Positions 38,040 to 48,862 are shown, counted from the first letter of the stretch. The stretch: DNA of 60,000 nucleotides from Lineus longissimus (GCF_910592395.1 NC_088312.1:11224001-11284000); one strand, 5' to 3'. Notes: a model not told the origin generated them from the letters alone. Program-made: numbers and translations.

Positions 38040-39199
38040 CTGACTTATAAAATATGAAAGAACCCGGTCTCAAGGAAGTGCGCAAGGTGTAATTTGCAAC
38101 GTATACATGTGTAATTTTGAGAACATCTTACTTAAAAGTAGAAAAGCTCCGGTGGAGCAAAAAAATTGACTAATCATCTTCAAGAAAACGATGCGAGAAA
38201 TAACAACGCTTCAAGGGTACTTATGTCAGTGAGGATTCGTCTTGAAAGATGTTATGTGAAAAAGGTTTGTCAGGTTTTTGTTTTCCTTAACAAAGGTCTG
38301 ATGAAAAACAGTTATGAAAACCTGCGCCGGGTGGAAAAAAGCAAGGTGTCCCTTTTGTGGGCGATATTTCCTCATGGTGTGACGGCATGCATTTCCAGGC
38401 GGCTAATGACGTTCTGTAGAGGTATGAGTTCACCCTTGCCATCTGCCCCATTCAACTCGCGTGCCGTGACCATTGTCTTGTCGGATTGCCCATTCTTCGC
38501 GGCTTTACAACGCAAACTTCGCGCATTCTGGAGTGGTCCATTCTGGCACACAGGGCTTTATTGTTTCATCATCCAACAAGACATTTATAATTTTCATTGA
38601 AAAAAAGGTTAATGTTCGTATTTGAAGAGCAGCTGCCTTGTGGATGAGGCCGTGGCCTATCGCAAGCCCGTCTGCGCCTTTATCACGTCAATCGTGATGG
38701 GGTCGCGCAGTTTTCAGTCATAAAATGAAATATAGGTCGGTATAATATATCAGTCATCAGAAATGCGAATGGTTATATAAACCAAATCACTGAGTTTATC
38801 AATATTTCAATATCCATGCAGAGATAAGCTTTAGTCGCCGACAATAAGCTCACTTTTTTTTAGAAAGGTAATACCGGGTTGTCGCCGAAAAAACACGGAG
38901 AGGTGAGATGCGCCAAAGTTGTGCTTAGTACTGGTTCATATTCCTGCCGATAACATTGAGACAAAGAAGGATTGAAAACTATGGTAATGTCACGGTCGCT
39001 TTCTTAAGAATTTAAAGTGTTCTTAAGTGGTTATCATGAAATTCCAAGGCAGATGGCTTCTTCATTGCCGCAAGGAACCATGTGTGTTTTCCCGCCAAAC
39101 CGCGAATTCTCATGGGCGTGGCGCAAGTCACTCTCAGAAAAACGCTGAAACATGGAATGCATTAGACTAGCCTGGGTTCTTTCTTTTGTCGATTGTTTT

Positions 39200-39604
39200 A
39201 TCAATTTGCATTTTACACTGCTGGCCACCACGCAATAGGGCCCGGGTTCGATCCCGGGGAGAACCCAGGATCGTATGTCTGGATGAACCGGCGTGGCTTT
39301 CAAGGAACTAAAATTCCTGGCTCTTCACAGTCCTTCGAATGAGACTCAAAACCGAGGTTCCTTGTACCTGGTGTCTATGCCAGGGCAAGCTAAGACCCCA
39401 CCAAGTGAGAAACATGAGTAGCTTGCGTGGACTCTATCTCTCTCGCCAAAGTCGGACCACTAGGCCAATAAACCCAATTGGCGCCTAACCGTAGTGGCAC
39501 ACAGGATACGCTCATCCCGCCTTGGAGGAGGATTACTCCTAGGAGAATGACCCCTCCAAGTGCAGAGCGAACGCTGAAGAAGAAGAAGAAATCAATTTGC
39601 ATTT
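39200..39604 (+). mobile_element. SINE-like retroposon with 14-bp target duplication
   Basis: The insertion spans 39214-39590 and is bracketed by the perfect 14-bp direct repeat ATCAATTTGCATTT at 39200-39213 and 39591-39604. It ends in a GAA-repeat tail (39575-39590), a common SINE/LINE 3' end. Near its start GGTTCGATCC at 39245-39254 matches the RNA polymerase III B box of tRNA genes. A convincing A box is not visible, so the tRNA-like head may be 5' truncated. It would depend on a partner LINE for mobility. The perfect duplication suggests it is not very old. Confidence 0.8.
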
Positions 39605-40269
39605 GATATTTGCAACAGATGGCTTCTTGAAGAGTGATGAAATGCGATCTTCAGTGCCAAACGATGTAAGAAGGGAAGTCCGCACGTGTTTCGCGAACAT
39701 ACGAAAATTATTTTATTCTGAACTTCTGGTTGAGGTCCAAATGAACCAGGAACACGTACAGACGTGAATAGACGTCCCTTGAAATGAACCTATCAACATT
39801 CTGACACTTTTTGGCCAACATGACACAAAGGCAACCTCCTCTCCTAAGCCCATATTTGGCGGGAATCCAAGGACAACCCTGTAGACAGGGCTTGGCGAGA
39901 CGCCAAGAGCAGCTGAACTAGCCCTTCGCCTAAATTCAACAGGACGGGTCCGCCTTGACCTGTTCACCTGGCTGATTATCCTTGAGTGTTTTAGTCACGG
40001 GTGACTTTTATGATTAAATACCTCCAGAAAGGAGCCCGAGCTTTTACCTTATGGGTACGGGCTTATCATGTACGGCTAATTGGTAAGGGGCAGCTGCCGA
40101 ACTTGTACCATTCAATGGCATCAATAAAGAATGATAATTGTTGCAGCAACTTCTGCCGGCTGTTCCTGTTGTAAGACAGACCCCTCTAATTTCTAACCAA
40201 ACTGGTCATCTACAAGTACACACGCACATGTGTCTTGTAAGATAACAAGAGATGAAAGGAACGTCACTT

Positions 40270-40291
40270 GGGGGGGGGGGGGGGGGGGGGG
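40270..40291. repeat. Poly-G tract, 22 bases
   Basis: An uninterrupted run of about 22 G sits right at the CpG step. A C15 run follows at 40485-40499 on the same strand, so the two could pair or form G-quadruplex structures. Assembly length is uncertain. Confidence 0.9.
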
Positions 40292-40484
40292 CTGTAACTA
40301 GAAACTCCAAGGACTCAGCCAATGTATTAGCATGATTAGGGTTACATCAACATAATCCAAGATTTCACCCTGGAGCAGGGGAAATGTTCTAGGAAATGAT
40401 GGAGAAGGATTCATATGCAAATTAGTTGAATCCAGGAAGTGGCCTGGGTGCTTCTGCTAAGAGGTGCAGGTGGTTTGAGATATA

Positions 40485-40499
40485 CCCCCCCCCCCCCCC
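40485..40499. repeat. Poly-C tract, 15 bases
   Basis: Fifteen C are followed by a short CA-rich stretch (catacacacatacacc). It is the complementary partner of the G22 run 200 bp upstream. Confidence 0.9.
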
Positions 40500-40654
40500 T
40501 CCATACACACATACACCAGCACCACCACCGTCATGAAGAATGATTACTATGTCAAGGTCATCACATACTCCAGCAATTAAGGGGCCGGGATACACAAAGT
40601 GCCTACTTTGGGCTTATTAGGCCTTTTGCAAACAAGGTAAACATCGCAGTTCAG

Positions 40655-41006
40655 GTGATTTGGTAGCTGCCTATATAGGTGGCCTCTAGCCCACCAGTGA
40701 GGCCACTGTACCCCCCCCCTCTTGTACAATGGGCAAGTGCCTTTTGCTTAGTAAGGTAAGTACTAGGCCTTTTTGAAAAATGGGCTCCATGAAAGATTAA
40801 GACACTACGGGAATTGGTCAGCTGCTTATTCTGGCAGAGGGGGTAATATCTTCCACCAGTGAGGCCACTGTACTCCACCCCCTCTTGTACAATGGGCATG
40901 TGCCTAGTGCTTAGTAAGGTTAGGCCTTCTCAAAAATGGGCTCCATGAAAGATGAAGACACTACGGGAACTGGTCAGCTGCTTATTCTGGTAGAAGGGGT
41001 AATTTG
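40655..41006. repeat. Tandem repeat, about 156 bp, two copies plus a partial
   Basis: CCACCAGTGAGGCCACTGTA recurs at 40691 and 40853. TGGGCTCCATGAAAGAT recurs at 40781 and 40937. GGTCAGCTGCTTATTCTGG recurs at 40816 and 40972. The period is 156-162. A weaker copy seems to start at about 40655, and related fragments (AGGCCACTGTACC) reappear near 41143. Copy similarity is high in the central part. Overlapping minus-strand ORFs simply reflect the repeat. Confidence 0.8.
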
Positions 41007-41824
41007 TCATAAAAACAAACATGTTTACCTAGTGCCTATGTTAGGATGCTGAGGCCTGCTGTATAGGGTCAACATCACAGTCTGAGGTACTTGGCCTCGG
41101 GCTTTGAAGGCTGTACAGGAACATGGCCTAGGCCACGGAGGCCACTGTACCACATCTCACTGATCCTGGATGAAGAAGGCAAATAGAGTCGTGTCATTTT
41201 CCACATTTAACACAATAGATGGGAGCAAACATTGTGTTTTGGGGCAGGATGGCAAGGATTTAATGACAGTTTGCTGTCTCTGTCAACTTAAACTTCACAT
41301 TGTAAAGCATGAAGTGACTCATGTTCTGCCTGTAGGTGAACTAGATGCTCAGCTGCTCAGTGATGTTGAATTTAAAGTAGATAGGCCTAGCTCCCCTTCA
41401 TGCCAATATACAACCTGGATAATGACCCGAGATTGACTCAAGGACTTGAGATTGACCCCCTGCACAACATCCCCCTTTGCCAATCATGAAACTCAATCAT
41501 GTAAGGCAACAAGTCAAATCAAGAAACCTTACCACATTATAATGCGTGGAACAGCTTTGATTCAAGCAAAAACCGTTGCCTAAGGGGAGAAAAGCATTTA
41601 ACAATGTCTAATAACATGACACACTGAACTTTGCAACTTTTCTCTCCCAACTGTTCCAGGTGGTAGCCAAACAAGATATTTCAAGTCAAATTAACCCTTT
41701 GCTGCAGATGGGGTGTAGTATGTAAAACTCCGCTTTCTAATAACAGTAATATGTTGTTGGCACTTGGGGGTGGAGGGGTGCTATGTGGTCACGACAACTT
41801 GGAGGAAGGTCTTGCATCACATAG
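41007..41824. other. No gene recognised
   Basis: An 88-codon plus-strand ORF at 41170-41436 has no splice or domain support. A pyrimidine-rich acceptor-like site (ctctcccaactgttccag) ends at 41659, but no matching exon chain was found. Confidence 0.4.
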
Positions 41825-42047
41825 CCTATTTACGCCGAATCAGTAGATGTCGTCCTGGGTATACCTAAACATTACTGGGTAATGTTTATACCTAAACAGT
41901 CCTAGGTATACCTAAACATTACTGGGTAATGTTTATACCTAAACATTACTGGTATACCTAAACATTACTGGGTAATGTTTATACCTAAACATTACTGGTA
42001 TACATAGGTATACCCGGGACGACGTCTACCGATTCGGCCCTATTTAC
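41825..42047. mobile_element. Palindromic MITE with 32-bp terminal repeats and 9-bp duplication
   Basis: The element occupies 41834-42038 (205 bp). Its 32-bp ends are inverted with three mismatches; the outer part begins GCCGAATC and the inner part ends GGGTATACC. The flanks carry the perfect 9-bp direct repeat CCTATTTAC at 41825-41833 and 42039-42047. The inside is a 46-47 bp unit repeated three times, starting at 41859, 41906 and 41952. Each unit contains the palindrome TAAACATTAC-TGG-GTAATGTTTA. A 9-bp duplication fits Mutator-type elements; other superfamilies are not excluded. There is no coding capacity. Confidence 0.85.
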
Positions 42048-42296
42048 AGGTCTACAGGATTTCTATCATTTGTGAAAAAATCTGCCTGTTCTCTGCTGCA
42101 GGCAATTAAACATCGAAAAAAAACGACAGACTGTCCTGATAGAAATGTAGTAGTTCCTTCAAACTAAAGAAAACTGCTGACCAGAAGAATGCAACAAAAT
42201 ACAATGCCATTAAATCACTGCTGGTCCAGTGGCTATTCATTTTTCAGGACACAAAAAGCCTGTGGTAATAATGGCCCTTTACAACAAAAAAATGAT
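42048..42296. other. No gene recognised, acceptor-like site only
   Basis: A pyrimidine-rich acceptor-like site (tgcctgttctctgctgcag) ends at about 42102 on the plus strand, but no exon could be built from it. The segment holds nothing else I can support. Confidence 0.35.
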
Positions 42297-42614
42297 TCAG
42301 ATGTTGAAATGGGAACAAACTGATGGACGGCATGCGACATTGGAAATTTGCCAAGTCGAATTTTGCAGCAGCTGTCGACTGGATGCTGGACGCCTTGCCA
42401 AGGGCTTTGTGATTTTTGTCTTTGGTATCTTTTCAATTTGATCCGCTATTTGTCTTAAGTATTTGTTTCGATTGTTAGATGGGGCAGGTGATGGTTTCGT
42501 TGTTGAGAGAATGAAATATCTTGAGAGGGCTTCTTTATAAGCATTCCTGAGGGCCATCATCTCGACTGCCAGTATAGCAATGTCACAATCTTTGAGGTCA
42601 AGTTGAAGGTCCAT
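42297..42614 (-). CDS. Candidate small ORF, 105 codons, unidentified
   Basis: The frame runs from an ATG at 42614 to 42297. The N-terminal third is acidic and amphipathic (MDLQLDLKDCDIAIL, then EMMALRNAYKEAL), followed by a Pro/Asn/Lys-rich part. It lies just downstream, in the minus direction, of the poly(A)-signal-bearing terminal exon candidate at 43013-43122, so it would be a separate unit. A 70-codon plus-strand ORF overlaps its end. I recognise no domain. Confidence 0.25.
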   Translation of the reverse strand: MDLQLDLKDCDIAILAVEMMALRNAYKEALSRYFILSTTKPSPAPSNNRNKYLRQIADQIEKIPKTKITKPLARRPASSRQLLQNSTWQISNVACRPSVCSHFNI

Positions 42615-42866
42615 GTCTTGATGAAAGATGGTGTAGATTCCATATCAAAAGGTCACTCTTCTTTGAGCTCAAATAAAAGATTTTAAGCGAATTGGAAAGT
42701 TTGTCTTCAAGGCCCAGTGATTGAATTTGATTCTTCTAGCAACGTACAATATTGTGCAGTCAAGGATAAAGTTTTTTCAGTATTTCTGAGATCTCTATGC
42801 AGAAGAGTGGCCTTGACTGTTAAAGCTATTGAAGAAACAACATCTAAAATAATTCCATAAAATAAG

Positions 42867-42872
42867 TTTATT
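42867..42872 (-). terminator. Poly(A) signal AATAAA (minus strand)
   Basis: TTTATT on the plus strand is AATAAA on the minus strand. It lies about 140 bases downstream of the stop codon of the candidate terminal exon at 43122-43013, a normal 3' UTR length. On its own the hexamer is common in AT-rich DNA. Confidence 0.35.
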
Positions 42873-43012
42873 TAAAAAAATAAACGGTAACTTAAATTAA
42901 GTTTTTGATATATCAGATAAAAATACAGGGTCCAAATGAGCTATAAAGTTAGTTTGGAGCCTTGAAAGCATCACTCGAATCTTTAAAATTGTTGTAGCCA
43001 GCAATAGTGCTG

Positions 43013-43122
43013 TCACATCTTGCATATTGAAGACTTCAGAGGGCCCTGTGATCTCAGAACCAGGTCAGGATGCGGTGCTGGCAACTCTCGATCTACTTTT
43101 ACCTTTTCTTCCCTCCATTGCT
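43013..43122 (-). CDS. Candidate terminal coding exon (minus strand)
   Basis: Reading the minus strand, a good acceptor (acatttctcttttcag) precedes 43122. With a two-base carry-in, the frame stays open for 35 codons rich in Lys, Glu, Pro and Leu (it includes VKVDRELPAPHPDLVLRS) and stops with TGA at 43015-43013. A poly(A) signal follows at 42872-42867. Another frame reads a very short basic tail (SNGGKKR then stop), so the true frame is undecided. This would be the 3' end of a minus-strand gene lying to the right. No family is recognised. Confidence 0.33.
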
Positions 43123-46100
43123 CTGAAAAGAGAAATGTTGAGACAAGAATAAGCCACCTTCCAATAGCAAAGAACGCCGGCTAACATTTCATATTTCATA
43201 TTTATCATTATACATGTATAGTCCAAATATGCATTTATTCTGAATCACATCCATCGAACTGATATCAACTCTAAAATGGTAATATACAAAATGATTCCTC
43301 TTCAAAACTTTGTAAGATCACCAGATCAAACTAAGACCATAGAAACCTGTCTAGCGGCCAAAGATCACGTGAAAGACATTCAAACCGGGCATCAAAATGC
43401 ATCCTGTCACTGAGACTGAGGCAAAATAATATGGTGATCCCAACTGATTATCAACCTGAAAGGTAGTCAGGGTCGAATTGTTAATGAGGCAGGGTGAGGT
43501 CCAGGAAGGGTCCAAAATGAGGTCCGGCAAATAGCCCAAGAGCAAACTGCATAGTAAAGAGCTAATTAGAATCCAAGGTAGAGGTTATTTCTAAACTGGG
43601 ATTTAGCTTTTGTGGTCAAGTCCATACCAAAATAAGTTGAGATATGTAGACTGTATCTTATGTTGATCAGACAGAGCAAAAGTACTGCTGACGTTTTTCA
43701 ACTTGAGATGAAACCAATACTAATTTCATCAGGTATTGATGATAAGCACCTCTTGTTCCTCCATCTTTAATTTCCACTTCCATTTTGTTAATGTGAGGCG
43801 TGATTTCCGACCGATTGTTTACCGGGTGGGGTATCTCATCAAGGTCATGACTCAGCAAGAATGGGCCAATCTAAATCAATGGCAATTGAAATTTATTTTA
43901 CACAATGTCAGACTGAAATCGCTGATCTCGCATTTTCAGCTGTATTGTAATTTTGATGTTGAGGATGTGAAGGAATTTGGTTGTAAAGTGGTGAAGCGGT
44001 CACTCAGCAGAGACCGGGCCATGACACTGGAATGACATCAAGAGATTTTAATTAATTAAGCTTGTCAAACAATAAAGAAGGGATGGGGACTTTTGTTTAT
44101 GGAAGAAAGGATGTCTGAGGAGATATCACCTTGAAAAAGCCCTTTATCTCTTTTGAGTCACTTTAGGGTCTGAATAGTGATGGAAATTGTTGAAAGGATT
44201 GAGGTCAAGTCCAAGGATTGCCAGAGTGATGATGTCTTCCATCTAAGCCAGAATCAGTCATACTGATATAGAGGTGTGAGTTTACCAATAAAATACACAG
44301 GGTACTTGAATACATCAAGGATGCAACAGACTTTACAAACTTGCTCTAGAACGGAGAAGTCTATTTCATCATAACCAGCCAAAATCAGACTTATATCACG
44401 ACTGTAAAATACGCTGCGATTCCTGCTTCAGAGCTTGAAACAGACTCGATAGATCTTTCTCGAATGAACTTCAACTCTTGTCCAAATGTCGTCCTGCTCT
44501 AGAAATCAAAGGTTCAGACTCATGAAGTTAACAAATTAACGTGAGAAGCACTAGCACTATTGATGACCAATTATTCACACTGGCCACAGGAAGTCCAGCC
44601 AAATAGCCTGCATCGGATGTCAAAGAGGGTGCAGGAAGTACAGGACAACCGCTGAAGCTTGCAACCTGAATTGTATTTGTCTGGTCTGTGATTGTAGACA
44701 CCCTGGTCCATTCATGGATGTGATGAGCATCTGTCTTCTATTGTGCCCATTGGCCTTTATTCTATTTAATAAATGCTTGCTTCAATCATCACCTTTGGTA
44801 TGGTGACAGGTACCCAATGGTCAAGGGATCTGGGGTCAGGTCGGTGTTCAGTGTCCAGAAAGGCTGGGTCAGAAATCAGAAATAGCTATTGGGTACACCC
44901 CATGACTTTCATGCTATTCACTGTTAATGCAAGTCTTTAGTGAGGGGTAGCAAGCGGTCAAGGCACAAGAGACACTTGATTCTCTAATCCAAGTACACTA
45001 TGTATGAATGCTTCTACAAGAGTGATGCAGTAAAAGCCCATCCTCTTGCAAACAGGGCCTACAACACGACTTCTCCTTACCTATGTTTCCGAGGGAGTAA
45101 GTATATATCGAGTGAAATGGCCTGATATTGTCAGGATGGTAACAGCCAGTCTGAGATCTCAAGCATCAGAGGCTATAAATCTGAAACACAACATTGGAAC
45201 ATTGACTATGACATCATAAAATATTTCTGCCCATCTCCAATCAACAAGTTTCCCTTGTAACCTGGCCCCATCAACAAACACTCCGTCATGCTCAGTACAT
45301 TTCAAGTACAGTATAACACAGAGTGATCTATCCAATCCTCCTCACCGATCAGAATAGACCAGACTTTTTCATTCAGAATTGATGTTCCCATGAAGTCCAT
45401 GTATGTTGAGAGCGTCTGGGATGGCTACACAACAACTGATCGACAGGAGTTACCAAGGTGGACCTAAAAGTCACTCTGTCACACTAACTTGTAAATAGGG
45501 GTGCTTTTGTTTGCTAAGATGAGTGAAGTTGTCTGCAAGGTATCAAGTTCCTCCGGAAGCAACTTTTTAATTTGTAGAAATACATGTAAGAACCATATTG
45601 GATGGTTTAAGGAATTACACCGAGCTGGTGGTCCATGATTCTCTAATGAAGATGACTGGGTAGCCCAAAAGTGCAGACCGAATCCCACAGATCGTTCCCT
45701 GAAAACATGTGAACGTCATCTCGACTGCTCAGAATATCAAGGATCCTTGGAGACACGCAAGCCCACAGATCAAACAAAACAAGGTGTCGTAAGATATTGG
45801 ATCACCGCTTCAGTACAAGTGGGGTCAGGAATTCAAAATGCCTTGGGTAAACCTTGTCAATGTCTGAACTCAAGCATAAGAGTCTGAGAACAAGGTAAAC
45901 TTGCTTCATTTGTCATCAGAATTGCCTCATCAGCTCAATCTCTTAAAGTTATCCCCACCCGAGAAATGCCTGTCTGCAACCTTGCATAATGTGTATCTGT
46001 TGCTAAGAGGTCTTTTTATTCTGCTGAATTTTTTGTTTTGTTGATATTGTGTGTGACGTGATCTTGAGATGTGCGTTTGGTGTCTCCAGGAGGTGGACTC

Positions 46101-46435
46101 CAAATCTGAGGTGTTGCTGTGTTACAGTGTGGGTTATAACTGAAATGTAAGCTCGGAAACAACTGGGTGACTGTATTGTTTGTCATGGCATAATGTTATG
46201 ATCATTTCATGAGATGGCCACTGGTTGTTTCTGGGAGATGGAACCTATAACGCTGTTGTTTTTATATCATGGTATGGATAACAGAGGGTTTGGCGCTAAA
46301 ACGGATGGAGGACACAATGATAGGCTGGTGACAGTTGCAGTCATCTTTAGGAGAAGAACTTTTTCTTAGCGGGGACATATAGTATTGAAGAGAATCGAAA
46401 GCAAGTCACTTGCACCAAGTCAACTTGCATTTTAC
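43123..46435. other. No gene recognised, probable intron or UTR
   Basis: CpG-poor sequence. A minus-strand segment at 45182-45079 has both an acceptor-like (ttgtgtttcag) and a donor-like (ATAG then gtaagg) border, but all three frames contain stops, so it could only be a non-coding exon. A plus-strand open stretch at 43940-44035 follows an acceptor-like AG, with no further support. Confidence 0.35.
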
Positions 46436-46480
46436 CTCGACCTTACATTGACCAAAGCTCTTGCTGTTTGTCTCATCTGC
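46436..46480 (-). other. Candidate exon, 45 nt (minus strand)
   Basis: On the minus strand a long pyrimidine tract (tttctttgtcatcttcttcc) leads to AG before 46480. The donor (GTCGAG then gtaaaa) follows 46436. The 45 bases are open in phase 0 and read ADETNSKSFGQCKVE. A second AG four bases further in would give another open frame. The plus strand has an equally good acceptor at the same place (catctgcctttcccag), so strand assignment is uncertain. Confidence 0.22.
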
Positions 46481-47569
46481 CTTTCCCAGGAAGAAGATGA
46501 CAAAGAAAGGCCTATAAATATGCATACTGATTTTGTAAATAGCCACAAAAGTCTCCTTCTCAATTTTGGAACCATTGCAAAATGTGTCCATTCATCACAA
46601 GAAGATTCTAGATAGACACACGCAACTGCCGATACTGTATGGGGCATCACTGTATGGAGTGTTTTCGAGATGGTTCCACAGCATCTACGACCACCAACTG
46701 CGACACCGGACTAATTCAGACCAAATGAAACTAAGCTATCCATGTGGTGAGGGGACTCTCGTTACCAATCGAGCCACATCCGATGATTCTCCCCCAGCAT
46801 GGTTCATGGATGCCTGAATACTCTGCTATCGACCAACTTGGTTTGGAATATCTTGACTTTGTCATGGTGTAGATGATGGAAACTGCCGAATGTGACAAGA
46901 GGCCCCAGAGCCTTTGGCTCAGCTGCAACATATTCGCAGGTGAAGGCAAATTCCTCGGCACCAAACAAGAAGCAATAAACACAAAGACATCTTTTCCCTA
47001 CGTATTCACGGTTCTCAAAGTTAAGTCTTCCAGACCCTGCAAAAATTGTCGAAGATGACCTGAGGGCCAAGGGTCTAGAACTTAGCTGAGGTTTATTAAG
47101 TGAAAGTGGAATCCCTTGCACCAGAACAGTAACCTTTGGGGACAAAGACCTATTTTTCCCTCAACCACTGTACTGATCCTAATCTACTTTCTGTTACCTT
47201 CAACACATTTGAATAAAATGCTTAGCAAAATTCCTCAAGACTTTAAAGTCACCAAGTGTATTTTGAAGAGAATTCAAGTTACAAATTGCAGTTTAATTGC
47301 TGGTCTTTGCATAAATCTGTTAAATTCATTGAGGGATTAAGACAGATTATCATTGTGTTATTGACTTTGTTTTGAAATTTTAACAGGATATTGAAATACC
47401 TTAGGATTTTTTTAATTCTCTTTTTAAAATTTTAACAAGATCTAACTGGCCTGGCTTTTAAATAATGAAAGCTCTCCAGGTTTTTTAAGTTTGTTTGTTA
47501 CTGGGTCAGTTACAATCTGATTTATCATTCGGTTTTATTGACCCTGAAGTGTTTCTAAGTTGTCCTTTT
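46481..47569. other. No gene recognised
   Basis: Overlapping ORFs on both strands (46566-46817, 46804-47145) carry no domain. A small hairpin GAGCC-TTT-GGCTC lies near 46911. The sequence is AT-rich after 47340. Confidence 0.4.
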
Positions 47570-47640
47570 GGTGTGGAGTGGACTTGAGATTTCAATAGCG
47601 TTCCCAGGTCAGGGATTTAGGGGTTCAATCCTTCCTGCAG
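47570..47640 (+). mobile_element. Possible tRNA-like SINE remnant
   Basis: GGTTCAATCC at 47622-47631 resembles a tRNA B box, and TGGTGTGGAGTGG about 50 bases upstream loosely resembles an A box. There is no clear tail or target duplication. It may be a decayed SINE or chance. Confidence 0.22.
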
Positions 47641-48422
47641 ACAAATCCAGGACACAAAATCAAATTCGAAAGATTACATACACGAAACTAGTAGGAATAC
47701 TTGGTTCGGATGAGTAATTTTTGTCTCGATCATGCTGATTTGATCTCTGCAATGGTGCATCAGTTTTTCTTTACCAAATTTACGCTTTTCTCCCTTATAG
47801 GCACAGGAACTGACTGACGTGAACAGTCTGATGATGTTGTTTCTTTTCCAAGTCCAATTGGAAATGAGATGTCTCGCTGCCTTATCAATAACCTATTGAA
47901 AAGTACCCACTGACTTACAATAAATTTGTCATACCTTAGAGGGCTGGTGGCTTTCATGACGACCAACTTCCTGAAGTTCTTATGCTCATCAAAGGAACCG
48001 CACCATCATCGCTCCTGGTTTGCTATATGATATCTAACTACATCGTGAGACCTTGGTTATGAGGTTCACTGAATAAGGAACGAGACCACCTCTACGAAAA
48101 AAATTAATGTTGGTGCAAATAAGATACCGTACACTGGTTCCAAATGCAAATTAACCCGTTGAATCCTTTACCGTTTTGACAGGACTTGATTCCTCTTTCC
48201 ATAAGGTCTATAACATTGGCAGATAGCACATACATTTCCAAAATTTTTCAACACCCCCTTGTTTTCAAGCTTGCCCCTTCGTTCGTCTCGACTCAACAAA
48301 CCTGAAATTCTACAAAAGGCATAAAAGGTTCTGATCAGTTGCAATTTTAATTTTGGGAATATGGTGTGTGTTCAAACAGCTTATTTTAAAGTAAGAAATT
48401 CACATCCTGCTGTATAACATAT

Positions 48423-48664
48423 AGTACAGTAGTGTTCTCCACAGGGTTTTCTCAAGGTAGGGTGATACCCTTGATTTTCATGACGTTTTACCAGTGTGCA
48501 ACACAATGTAGGGTGACCAGCAATTTGAGGTAGGGTGGCCCTATAGGAACCCTCTACAAAGTTCTAGAGGAAGATAGGGTGGCTCTTCCAAGGTAGGGTG
48601 GTGAGCCGCCAAGGTAGGGTGAGCCACCCTGACAAATAGCCTTGTGGAGAACACTGAGTACAGT
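48423..48664. mobile_element. hAT-like MITE, 226 bp
   Basis: The element spans 48431-48656. The left end reads AGTGTTCTCCACAGGG and the complement of the right end reads CAGTGTTCTCCACAAGG. The direct repeat AGTACAGT flanks it at 48423-48430 and 48657-48664. An 8-bp duplication and a CAGTG-type terminus are typical of hAT transposons; the first C of the left end is lost or altered. The inside carries six or seven spaced copies of TAGGGTG. There is no coding capacity. It needs an autonomous hAT transposase elsewhere. Confidence 0.8.
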
Positions 48665-48846
48665 ACTATAGGCTCTGACATGCTTGCTAGTTTTTGGTCA
48701 ATTCTTGGAAGGATCTGCTGAAGCATTAGCCCTTTACACCTGGCGTTTCTGTCATGTAACTTCACAGGCTATTAGCCATCATATCCTTGTAGGAAACAAT
48801 GGCATAGCATATTCATTAATAAATAATATCATAACGCTGTCCCGGT

Positions 48847-48862
48847 GGGGGGGGGGGGGGGG
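48847..48862. repeat. Poly-G tract, 16 bases
   Basis: An uninterrupted G run follows cccggt, 50 bp left of the inverted-repeat element at 48912. Its length is probably unstable. Confidence 0.9.

Larger units (their letters stand above)
28762..39199. other. No gene recognised, small repeats only
   Basis: About 10 kb of CpG-rich unique DNA. It contains the hairpin at 29524-29562 and the short tandem duplication at 37981-38039 listed separately. There is also a G10 run at 30314 and a small inverted repeat at 37104-37142. Overlapping ORFs at 28996-29314, 33489-34243 and 38166-38600 lack domains, splice support or one-sided coding character. Confidence 0.4.

Noticed and set aside
38166-38600. 144-codon plus-strand ORF as a gene
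   Set aside because: No recognisable domain, promoter or splice context; composition looks like translated non-coding DNA.
39241-39260. Functional tRNA gene
   Set aside because: Only the B box is convincing; no cloverleaf closes, and the sequence lies inside a retroposon bounded by target duplications.
40651-40899. 82-codon minus-strand ORF with an internal protein repeat
   Set aside because: The repeat is the ~156-bp tandem DNA repeat read in frame, not evidence for a protein.
45079-45182. Minus-strand coding exon
   Set aside because: The splice-like borders are good, but all three frames contain stops; at most a non-coding exon.
46804-47145. 113-codon minus-strand ORF as an exon
   Set aside because: A second overlapping frame is equally open, no clear splice borders are present, and the sequence has a small hairpin typical of repeats.
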